Assembly: GCA_008931825.1 (NCBI GenBank)
Contig: QXVZ01001101.1
Span: forward strand, 1-25,924
Origin: Phallusia fumigata
Taxonomy: Eukaryota; Chordata; Ascidiacea; Phlebobranchia; Ascidiidae
Length of the DNA stretch: 25,924 nt
Reading direction: 5' to 3'
Part shown: in pieces, positions 21,101 to 25,924 of the stretch
Layout: each line of letters begins with the position of its first letter
Numbering within the stretch: the first letter of the stretch is position 1
Position numbers and translations under genes: made by a program
The notes under the pieces: model-generated
Databases searched by the model: none
What the model saw: the letters and a program-made list of their open reading frames with translations, nothing else
Told to the model about the DNA's origin: nothing

Positions 21101-23104
21101 TTCATCCGCTATAAAGTTTGCTATGTTTAGTGACTCAATTCAAATTTAACCTTTCACGAGCAGTCACTCTCGTCAAGTGAAGTATTGGATGTGACTCTAG
21201 TAGTGACGACTCTTTTAAAACCATCACTCAAGTCGAGTTTATGACTACACAGGGGGCACCAACATGACAGTAAGCTCAACCGAACATAACAATTTAACAC
21301 CAAACGCTGGCGAACTCACGTCTCAGAGCTACAGCTATCACGATGAGAACAATGAGGAAAAGGACACAGGAGACGATGAGGCAAACCAACAGACGTTTGG
21401 AAGCCATCGCTTTCTGTTTTGTCCGCTTCTTGGCAAGGCTGTATTCAGTAGTCAGATGCTAAAAAACAAATTCAACTTATTTTATTTTTGAATTTTGATT
21501 GTGACTTTATGTGCCTCAAAGGCAAAATGGCAAAATTCGACTTGCATAAGCTGCCAATAAAGTTGCAAACAGTTTGTATGCACCGCTTGTGTGTTTTTAG
21601 AGGGTTTTTGACGAGCTTCGTGCAGTGAACTGGACAAAGTAGTTGGAAATCCTAAATTAAATTCAAGTTCTCACAGACACTGCATGATTCAACCTAATGT
21701 ATTGTACCAAATGAAGGATTTTAATTTATTTTTCCGTAGGACTAAACGATTCGTCAAGGAAGTTCGCCTAAAATAACAAGTTTAACGTCATGCGTTAAGG
21801 ATTACTGCTGCTTTATGTACATAGGTCCCTTAATCAGTGTTTAAGTCGCAAATGATCATGTACGCATGTAGACATACGTACGTAGTCGGGTTGATTAGGG
21901 TTGCACGATTTGTGTATATTTGAAAGCAACGGCAACGTCACGGCGCAATGTAAATACAATGTCCATTGTATTTAATGCTTTGGTTCCCAAAATATCGACA
22001 TTAATTTTAATTTAATTGTCAGTTCTACAGGCCACATGTTAAACTCGAGTCGATTTATCAAGCATTTACGTGTAGGAAATACGCGGTTTAAATTCACAAA
22101 AATACGATGTGTACTGTAATATACAATTGACGAATTAAAAATGCCTATAGTTCGCCTGATAGCACACAAATGGCTTCTTATGGTCATTTCATAGATAGGC
22201 TTTTTCATCCCAGAACACTGAAGTATTTGACAGTCAGTGAAGACTTATGGTTTTAGTTCATATTATTAGTTTTTACGTAATATTATTTTTTGTTTCCGAA
22301 CGGTCTATATTTTAAAAAAAGATGGGGAGGTCTTTAAGAATAGCGTTGTTTTGCCAACAATTTTCCTTTTACTTTACAAACTTTTAACTATCAAGTTGGT
22401 TAATCCCAGTTTTGTATGTTTATTATGAGGCTTTGACTCCACCGGCACACGTTCGAGCAATTTACCAGTTTTAGATGGTTGAATTAGAGGCAGCGCGGTT
22501 ATAAGGCATGCGCGTTTACGTGGAAAACGACAGTCAACAGAAACAACTTCCAACGAACTCGCCAGAGCCGTATGGGACGTCTAACTTAGCTTTCGACTGG
22601 TAAAACATGTGCACCGAAGGGCCAGAATTTTGGAAAGGTTTGATTTAAATGGCTTGCTGAAAGGGGAATTCTCGGACGTTTCTTCTTCCGTGTTACGTCA
22701 CAATGCCTGTCTGTCATGCGGGCTCCATTCATAAATTGGAAAGCCTTGGTTTTTGGACTCCACATGGGCCTCATATATTTGTTTTCGGTCATGCAAACAT
22801 TCTTAAACCCTTGCAATGTATTCAACTTGCCTAAACTTTTACTTGTATGTAGCGAACTCTGTACTAATTAAGACAAAATTCACCGTAATTTGAAAGACCT
22901 TAACAATACCTTAGTTTACACTTAGAGCGCAGTCCTTCAGGAGGTGTATGTCAACAATAGCAATGGTTTTTTAAAGTTTTGTAAAACACTGACCGAGCGA
23001 AAACTTAGAATATACAATACAGGCCAACTAAAGGAATCCCAAGCAAAATATGAATAGGTAAGTATGCTTACGTTGTCCACTCTGCCATTCTCAATCATTT
23101 CCAT
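8969..23104 (-). CDS. Type II membrane glycoprotein with three MAM domains (multi-exon gene model)
   Basis: Spliced model read on the minus strand. CDS segments in order: 23104-23072, 21458-21320, 20707-20633, 16698-16591, 15620-14806, 13036-12889, 12476-12330, 10884-10757, 10097-9863, and tentatively 9198-8969. Every junction is GT-AG and the codon phase carries through all of them, which is strong evidence that they belong together. Seen in the protein: an 11-residue start, a Lys/Arg-rich stretch, a membrane helix at about residues 81-103 of the exon order (residues 34-56 of the model), a linker, then MAM-like domains at about 74-230, 249-437 and 448-609. Each MAM shows the family pattern of an early Cys, Trp residues, an SP motif before a hydrophobic strand, and in MAM2 and MAM3 a late V-x-D-D or L-D-D segment before the final Cys. 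MAM domains are extracellular adhesion modules (meprins, receptor phosphatases, enteropeptidase). Inferred: cell-surface adhesion or assembly role; specific function unknown. The 3' end is the least certain part. Confidence 0.8.
9199..9862 (-). other. Putative last intron with repeat sequence
   Basis: Holds a GC-rich stretch about 9480-9720 that looks like an interspersed repeat, with a short palindrome CCAAGCAGTTGCTTGG at 9502-9517, and a MITE right end at 9760-9841. A CRE octamer lies at 9202-9209, next to the proposed acceptor. Confidence 0.4.
9760..9841. mobile_element. hAT-like MITE right-end copy
   Basis: TTTTAGCTTTAAATATGAG, then GGGGTCCATGG and TTGAGAACCACTG. It matches 13315-13400 and 19175-19256 in block order, so these are members of one family. 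Confidence 0.6.
9863..10097 (-). CDS. MAM protein exon 9: C-terminal half of MAM3
   Basis: 235 bases, phase 0 in and phase 1 out; acceptor CGTTTCAG, donor TTGTG|GTGAGT. It encodes IPRLEINLVIGSN, a variable loop, QWWFHGLQTNQWVNSSIVLN, then FQVELRAGYP and GSAVYVDDFQFRNC. F-Q-V-x-L-x-A-G followed by G-x-x-V-x-V-D-D-F and a final Cys is the classic MAM terminus. NSS is a sequon. The exon ends in phase 1 directly after the last MAM Cys, so either a stalk, another module or a short tail should follow. Confidence 0.9.
10446..10697. mobile_element. hAT-like MITE in the intron between exons 8 and 9
   Basis: Left end ACTGGTTCCCAAACTTTTTT with GCGGCACCC close behind; right end GGCACCCCGGTTGCGAAAAACT. 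The two ends are imperfect inverted repeats, including the inner GCACCC words. Confidence 0.5.
10757..10884 (-). CDS. MAM protein exon 8: middle of MAM3
   Basis: 128 bases, phase 1 in and phase 0 out; acceptor TTGTTGTCATAG, donor CTGCTG|GTGAGT. It reads A (split codon), TGKRLHLSVTDNTI, then THFRSPLVVANSN, then CSCDLSFNYYIKGLL. SPLV followed by a Cys and the aromatic strand LSFNYY corresponds to the central strands of a MAM domain and aligns by eye with SPII...FSFWY in MAM2 and SPYF...FHFSF in MAM1. A polypyrimidine tract is present upstream of the acceptor. Confidence 0.88.
11027..11649. mobile_element. TA-flanked inverted-repeat transposon (Tc1/mariner-like MITE)
   Basis: Outer inverted repeat AGCGTCT at 11029-11035 and AGACGCT at 11641-11647, each bordered by TA (11027-11028 and 11648-11649), the target site of Tc1/mariner elements. 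A second, longer inverted block follows inside: TTATCGCTGGAGCGTCGAAA near 11042 pairs with TTTCGACGCACCAGCGATAA near 11611-11630, and homology runs on through AGTCCAATCAACTTTT. The interior has an 84-codon ORF (11151-11405) without transposase motifs. Located in the intron between exons 7 and 8 of the MAM gene. Confidence 0.7.
11650..12329 (-). other. Rest of intron between exons 7 and 8
   Basis: AT-rich DNA. A diverged MITE-like stretch at about 12143-12255 begins CCAGTAATCCCAAACCG and carries the CTAGTAGGGGGGAAATGAAA block found in the element at 8765. Nothing else recognised. Confidence 0.4.
12330..12476 (-). CDS. MAM protein exon 7: start of MAM3
   Basis: 147 bases with the outer acceptor (TTGCGTTCAG), or 132 bases with a second acceptor 15 bases inside (CTCCCGCAG, exon start 12461); both keep phase 1 in. 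Donor AACG|GTAAGA, phase 1 out. With the outer acceptor the junction reads N-T-S-P-A-V-L-D; with the inner one it reads I-L-D. Then comes DCKFETVDNSSTFCNW, followed by TPHCAIPNCEKFG and QPWKIHEGNLYN. C-x-F-E, C-x-W and W-x-x-x-x-G are the standard opening of a MAM domain. The last Asn plus the next exon's first residues gives N-A-T, a sequon created across the junction. Confidence 0.88.
12461..12478 (-). promoter_or_regulatory. Tandem in-frame splice acceptors, 15 bases apart
   Basis: Outer AG at 12478-12477 (TTGCGTTCAG) and inner AG at 12463-12462 (CATCTCCCGCAG). Both leave two bases to complete the incoming phase 1 codon, so either product is in frame. The longer form adds an N-T-S sequon and the residues PAV in the MAM2-MAM3 linker. 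Confidence 0.5.
12536..12765. repeat. CA-rich and CAAA-rich low-complexity sequence
   Basis: ACACACACACAGACACACAC runs at about 12546-12600, then imperfect ACAAACAAATAAATAAATG at about 12715-12755. On the gene's strand this is a TG- and T-rich intron sequence upstream of the tandem acceptors at 12478 and 12463. Confidence 0.75.
12889..13036 (-). CDS. MAM protein exon 6: C-terminal end of MAM2
   Basis: 148 bases, phase 0 in and phase 1 out, acceptor TTGTGTTGCAG, donor ACAAA|GTAAGG. It encodes IIVEGVVPNNGSCSNHLCYL, a polar loop, then SPLLVLDDLMVELLNEQCTQ. Joined to the previous exon this gives FQ-IIVEG, matching the late strand of MAM domains (F-x-V-x-x-E-G), followed by the family's terminal L-D-D plus final Cys. 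This is the clearest family signature in the gene and fixes the reading frame of the whole model. The intron after it is phase 1 and sits exactly at a domain border, as expected for shuffled extracellular modules. Confidence 0.9.
13315..13400. mobile_element. hAT-like MITE right-end copy
   Basis: ACTAAATTTCTGATGGGGAA, TTTAGCTTTAAATAT, GGGCTCTATGGATTAAAAAA, then AAGAACAACTGG. Same block order as the copies at 9760 and 19175. Confidence 0.6.
14058..14149 (+). repeat. Two-copy tandem repeat, 46 bp unit
   Basis: TAATCAGATTATAACTATTG and the following bases through TTGGAGAAAGAA occur at 14058 and again at 14104, nearly identical. Confidence 0.8.
14456..14534. promoter_or_regulatory. Cluster of CRE-type half sites in an intron
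   Basis: Within 80 bases there are TGACGTAATGAC, TACGTCAT, TACGTCAC and TACGTCAT. No coding frame is being served here, which makes coding bias an unlikely explanation. It lies about 270 bases from exon 5 in the following intron. Confidence 0.3.
14806..15620 (-). CDS. MAM protein exon 5: rest of MAM1, linker, most of MAM2
   Basis: 815 bases, the largest exon, phase 1 in and phase 0 out, acceptor ATAATTTGCAG, donor TTTTCAG|GTAAGT. It starts WTSAMKLIAGNSSS, then TSILVSPYF and CSFHFSFNF, the SP-plus-hydrophobic-strand signature of a MAM domain. MAM1 ends near the residues VENLRVF. A 19-residue linker follows, then MAM2 opens with LCSLEIVNQTS and LQCDWLRIRD, continues with RAMLISPIIEGG and VLFSFWYMIKCMGPFVRVFL (the core beta strands), and leaves the exon at KSFQ. 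Sequons NSS, NAS and NQT are visible. Two MAM domains meeting inside one exon without an intron is unlike the MAM2/MAM3 border, which carries a phase 1 intron. The exon is clearly richer in CpG than the flanking introns and holds three TGACGTCA octamers (separate entry). Antisense ORFs here are shadows. Confidence 0.9.
15322..15470. promoter_or_regulatory. Cluster of three CRE octamers inside coding exon 5
   Basis: Perfect palindromic TGACGTCA at 15322-15329, 15439-15446 and 15463-15470. This is the consensus CREB/ATF binding site. In the protein the bases read as V-T-S or equivalent, so coding need can explain part of the pattern. Half sites (TGACG or ACGTCA) continue in the next intron at 14456-14534. 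Binding or function is not shown. Confidence 0.4.
15621..16590 (-). other. Intron between exons 4 and 5
   Basis: About 970 bases of AT-rich sequence. GGTAAGCAAAGTTTTAAA occurs twice near 16232 and 16271. No exon or element recognised; the flanking exons join in phase 1. Confidence 0.5.
16591..16698 (-). CDS. MAM protein exon 4: N-terminal part of MAM1
   Basis: 108 bases, phase 1 in and phase 1 out. The acceptor is TTGTGTTGGTTTAG and the donor CTGCAG|GTAAAT. It reads E (split codon), TSKDLHNPCSSAVSVVE, then SCSRSKNPVWRTFSPKSA, with the last base joining the next exon to give D and then WTSAM. The spacing of Cys and Trp residues resembles the first third of a MAM domain, but this stretch is diverged and I would not recognise it alone. 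Support comes from perfect phase agreement and from the next exon beginning in mid-domain. It is separated from exon 3 by a 3.9 kb intron, the longest in the gene, so an additional phase 1-1 exon in between cannot be excluded. Confidence 0.75.
19073..19256. mobile_element. Complete hAT-like MITE, 184 bp
   Basis: Left end CAGTAGTTCTCAAAC at 19073 and right end GTGGAGAACCACTG ending at 19256 form an inverted repeat with one mismatch in the first ten bases. The interior right half matches the copies at 9760 and 13315. The flanks share only a few bases, so the target duplication has decayed. Confidence 0.7.
19952..20028. repeat. Interspersed repeat copy B
   Basis: Diverged second copy of the element at 5830-5910, same strand: GTTGCAAAAGTTTCGACAAT, then CATCATCAGTG. 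It sits in the long intron between exons 3 and 4 of the MAM gene. Confidence 0.55.
20405..20527. mobile_element. Diverged MITE next to exon 3
   Basis: Left part CATGATTCGCAACCTTTTTG and right part AAGGCTTAAAACCACTGG resemble decayed termini of the CAGTGGTT family; the middle has CCTTCCCTACTAG, the inverse of the CTAGTAGG block in the 8765 element. Confidence 0.45.
20633..20707 (-). CDS. MAM protein exon 3: juxtamembrane linker and start of MAM1
   Basis: 75 bases, phase 1 in and phase 1 out. The acceptor is preceded by TTGTTTTATACAG and the donor is G|GTGAGT. With the base carried over from exon 2 it reads P then RPEDTSSSVRNNG, a short polar linker, then LLCSLNETVIL. The Cys followed by S-L-N-E matches the way MAM2 opens (LCSLE) and MAM3 opens (DCKFE). 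NET is an N-glycosylation sequon. The exon is short and would be missed by most gene finders. The fit of phase on both sides and the MAM-like opening are the evidence. A hAT-like repeat lies about 100 bases away at 20405-20527. Confidence 0.7.
20708..21319 (-). other. Intron between exons 2 and 3 with degenerate GACTC/GAGTC repeats
   Basis: Words of the form AAGTCGAG, GACTCAA, GTCACTC and CAAGTGAAG recur at 20870-20960 and 21130-21245. This looks like a decayed simple repeat. One perfect TGACTCA is present at 21131. Function not shown. Confidence 0.4.
21320..21458 (-). CDS. MAM protein exon 2: basic stretch and signal-anchor transmembrane helix
   Basis: 139 bases, phase 0 in and phase 1 out, with a very good acceptor (TTTGTTTTTTAG) and a GTGAGT donor. 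It encodes HLTTEYSLAKKRTKQKAM, then SKR, then an uninterrupted hydrophobic run LLVCLIVSCVLFLIVLIVIA ending VALR. The hydrophobic run is about 23 residues, long enough to cross a membrane, and the positive charges lie on its N-terminal side. By the positive-inside rule this predicts a type II signal anchor with the N-terminus in the cytoplasm and everything downstream outside the cell. Phase matches both the previous exon (ends on a full codon) and the next one (needs one base supplied). An antisense ORF covers the same bases but is an acidic, unrecognisable shadow. Confidence 0.85.
21459..23071 (-). other. First intron of the MAM coding region
   Basis: About 1.6 kb without recognised genes or elements. 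Short open stretches on the minus strand (21972-22208, 22586-22825) show no domain and are not needed for phase. Confidence 0.5.
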
Positions 23105-23200
23105 GAAGTTGATATGACTGTAGTTGACGTAGGACCGAAAAATGAACCAAAGTTGTCCAGTGTAGTTTTGGCGCCTATAGCTAATTACTAAAAGCACATT
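23072..23200 (-). CDS. First coding exon: 5' leader and start codon of the MAM protein
   Basis: The exon is bounded by a good acceptor (a T-run then ACAG, AG at 23202-23201) and a GTAAGC donor at 23071. The first in-frame ATG is at 23104-23102 and gives MEMIENGRVDN, ending on a complete codon. A second ATG two codons later has the better context (G at -3), so the protein could start at residue 3. The 96 bases before the ATG are open in frame but contain no ATG in that frame, so I treat them as leader. They hold one tiny upstream ORF of three codons directly after the acceptor (ATG TGC TTT then stop). The presence of an acceptor means a further 5' exon or a trans-spliced leader must be joined here. 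The start of translation is an inference from the membrane helix in the next exon. Confidence 0.65.
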
Positions 23201-23215
23201 CTGTAAAAACACCAG
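23201..23215 (-). promoter_or_regulatory. 5' splice or trans-splice acceptor of the MAM gene
   Basis: TGTTTTTACAG on the minus strand directly before the first coding exon. No upstream exon with a matching donor is recognisable between here and the window end. In ascidians many mRNAs receive a spliced leader at such an acceptor, so this may be an outron end; an ordinary non-coding 5' exon is the alternative. Confidence 0.4.
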
Positions 23216-25924
23216 CAACGATTTAATTGATTTTTGATGGGCAAATACACCAACGTACGTATATCCGTATAGTTTGGACGCCTCGCCACTATTACTAGGA
23301 ACACATCCTTTAAAAAATCAACAACAGATTAATCTCAACTCCCTTTAAAACAAAACAGGCAGAACTACAGGTCCACATACACGTTCTAAACAATGTTTTA
23401 TTCTAAAAACGGAATGTTTACAGCTTAATACAAGCCAATTTTTAGAGTACATGTAAACACAGCAATACAACTTCAACTGCAAACTAAAACAACTGCGACA
23501 CACAAGCTGATCCGCTGACAAACTAAATTGCTGTGCATCAACGTAGAGAGGTAGACATTTGTTTATGTTACGTTATTTGACGTACTGTAATAGGTGCGTC
23601 ACTTACTACGGGTTACGATGTTCCTACAAGCCCTGTACGTGTAGATGCCTGCCTGCGAAGACAGTTCGGACATTTCTAATGACAGAGGCAGGCCACTGTG
23701 CGATCCCCTATGACCTTCTTAAGCGCTAATTTAATCCCAGCGGTTCGCGTTTGACGATTTCATTTTGAGCCAGTCCGGTTGGGTGAGCTCGGGTCAACGA
23801 AGAACGTCGGTGCATTGTTTGACACAAACTTGTTTGCTAAGATTGGCGAAACAAGCCAAAAGCAAAGCTGTAAAGATCGCTAGAAAATGAGTAGATACCT
23901 CAAAAGCAAATTTTATGCAAAAATACCTCTATGCTTTTTTACTAAAATCCTTCTTTTAAAAGGAATGATACTTAAAGTAGTCTTTGTAAATCCAAAACAA
24001 TCGTCTAACTACTTTCCACAGTACGTTTCAGATAAACAAGAAGTTGAAACTGACCTAAAACGCACGTGCTGAAATGTTTCTTTAAATTGTTTTATTGCGC
24101 TTGGACAGTTCAATACCGTTGCGAGATACGCGAAAAACACGCAAGGTCAACTACATAGGGCGCGGCCGAAAAACAATGTGCACGCTCGCAGCTTGTTTAA
24201 TTTCCCTCCGTGAGATTTGCAAACACCCAAAAAGCAGCGGCAACCAGCGCCATCAGATGATTTCGAGCCGAGGGCAGTAGCAGGTTGCAAATTACGCTGA
24301 AGCGCAAGATTTGACAGGAAAGACTCTGCGTTAGCCAGAAACGCCAAGTCAATCACGCCAGCGCACACCATCTACCTTTTGTCCGCACGAAGTTCCTTTC
24401 GAGCAGCGCGCCTGTCGAGTTATTCATATCGCCACAAAAGTTAACAACGGCCAGCCTGCTCGCAGAAGCTTAATCCTGGTTTCCACGTACAAACAAAAGC
24501 CACAACTTTGCCAAATGACTTATTTTTGAACGCCGTAACGCATATACCTAACCAGGATGGAGGTAGGAAAACTCTACGAAAAGGATCGATGATGTTGTTT
24601 TCGCCATCGTAGGTACATAGGAAGTAAACAGCGACGAATGACGACAATTTACGTGGGTTATTGCGGACGTAGGGCGTTAGTGAATGCGACTTACCTTGTG
24701 CTAAATATTATGTAATATTTTGCTACTGCAAAGTTGAGGTTAGGCTGAAGCCCCCAAAAAATTGCACAAGTACGGTGTGGATAATTTTGCGGTCGAAAAG
24801 GTTCTGCAGCATCAGTCGGTTTCAAAAGCGGAATAACGCCACAAAAACTACAACACACACTCTTGGTTAGACTGTAGGAAAACCACAACGTTAACTAACG
24901 ATAACTGCATACAAAAAATGACGTAAAAAAGTTAACGAATACAATTCTAGGACAAATGCCAACATAGTGCAATGTTAAAGTTTTGCAAAGTATTCTAGCT
25001 TTAACTATTTCGACTCCTTGATCTAGTTTCTGCTGCACCAACGCCGAGCAGTAAAAAGCAAAACCTATTCTTTAAACCTGTTGCTGTGCAGCTCACTGAC
25101 ACAAAACTATATTTAGCCTTCGCCAAAACAAAGGCCGTACAGCAGCAAGCACCTAAAATGTTAATGAGACTTAAACAAGTTACTGCTACTTAACACGACT
25201 TCCAACATCTCCGGTAAACAGTCAAAGCAGTTTTCTATTTGACAGTTGACGCGTGTTTAACCCCAGCGCAGCAAGTTATTTTCGCCCAAGAGATGCGGCC
25301 TGCTTGATTGGGCGACCGTTTTGCAAATGAAGCTCTTGCATTCAGACACGGCTCTTCGGCAAGGCGAGTTACACATATAAGACGCATTTTAAAACGCTTC
25401 GTCATTACGCGCTTGTTTCGTGACTGAGAAACGTTTTAATCAGCCGTTGCCAATGGCTTGCTGTTGTACTGACGCTCGGAAAAGGCTTGTCAAGTCAAAG
25501 ATTTAAGTCTTACGTAACAGCGAGTGACAAACGTGGGTATGTCGGCGAGATTTTCAGAAACATCGTTTTTTATCGTTATCATCTATCATTCTTCTCAAAA
25601 ACGTTTTCGACCCAACGCATAGACTAAAGATGACCGTAAATAAGCCAGAACCACTCAGTCCAGATATTTAATCAATACAGCCAAATTAGCAGCATGTAAA
25701 CAATACGAAAATACAAAATATTTCTTCTTATTCCGTTGCACACTACAGAAAAAGAGTAAACTCATACGCCCAATACACCTTCATCTAAATCTGAACAATG
25801 TGCAAGTCAATTCAATTATCCAAAGAACTTATCCACATAAAAGTAACGACATGAAACCAAAGAACAACACTACAGTGTGCTTTGATTAAACAATCACTTC
25901 TCGACAGATCAATGCTGAGACAAT
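23216..25924. other. Upstream region of the MAM gene, nothing called
   Basis: 2.7 kb 5' of the gene. It should contain the promoter and any 5' non-coding exon, but I see no convincing TATA box, initiator or exon. Short ORFs at 23887-24072, 24095-24280, 24441-24647 and 24691-24888 have no recognisable features. Confidence 0.5.

Noticed and set aside
21264-21491. Acidic plus-strand ORF
   Set aside because: Antisense of the transmembrane exon; the acidic run is the complement of hydrophobic codons.

Overview
This is a window of AT-rich eukaryotic (metazoan) nuclear DNA. It has compact GT-AG introns, many short non-autonomous DNA transposons and five single-base N positions. My best guess is an ascidian tunicate of the Ciona type. 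The reasons are base composition, gene style, and pairs of slightly different sequence copies on both sides of several N positions, which is what unmerged haplotypes of a very polymorphic animal look like. The species cannot be proved from the window.

The only gene I can support lies on the minus strand from about 23.2 kb down to about 9.86 kb, possibly ending at 8.97 kb. It was rebuilt from nine linked exons whose splice sites and codon phases all agree, plus one candidate terminal exon. The model starts with a short cytoplasmic N-terminus. It continues with a basic stretch and one strong membrane helix with no cleavable signal peptide in front, then a short linker, then three consecutive MAM domains rich in N-glycosylation sequons. 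This predicts a type II membrane glycoprotein with an extracellular MAM tandem, about 609 residues to the end of the third MAM and about 685 residues if the candidate last exon is right. No protease, LDLa, CUB or other partner domain was seen.

Layout from low to high coordinates: 1-4718 has no supported gene. It holds an inverted repeat (1-853 against 2922-3765) whose inner edge is an N, a roughly 141 bp tandem repeat, and two direct duplications around N positions. 4719-8700 is repeat-bearing intergenic DNA with a third N-flanking duplication (8207-8683). 8969-23200 is the MAM gene; its introns hold hAT-like MITEs, a TA-flanked inverted-repeat element (11027-11649), CA-rich low-complexity DNA and clusters of CRE-type TGACGTCA motifs. 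23201-25924 is the upstream region, where I see nothing that can be called.

The main points for a second look are the MAM-only type II architecture, the tandem splice acceptors that would toggle a glycosylation site, the CRE octamer cluster inside the largest coding exon, and the evidence that much of 1-8.7 kb is affected by haplotype assembly artefacts.
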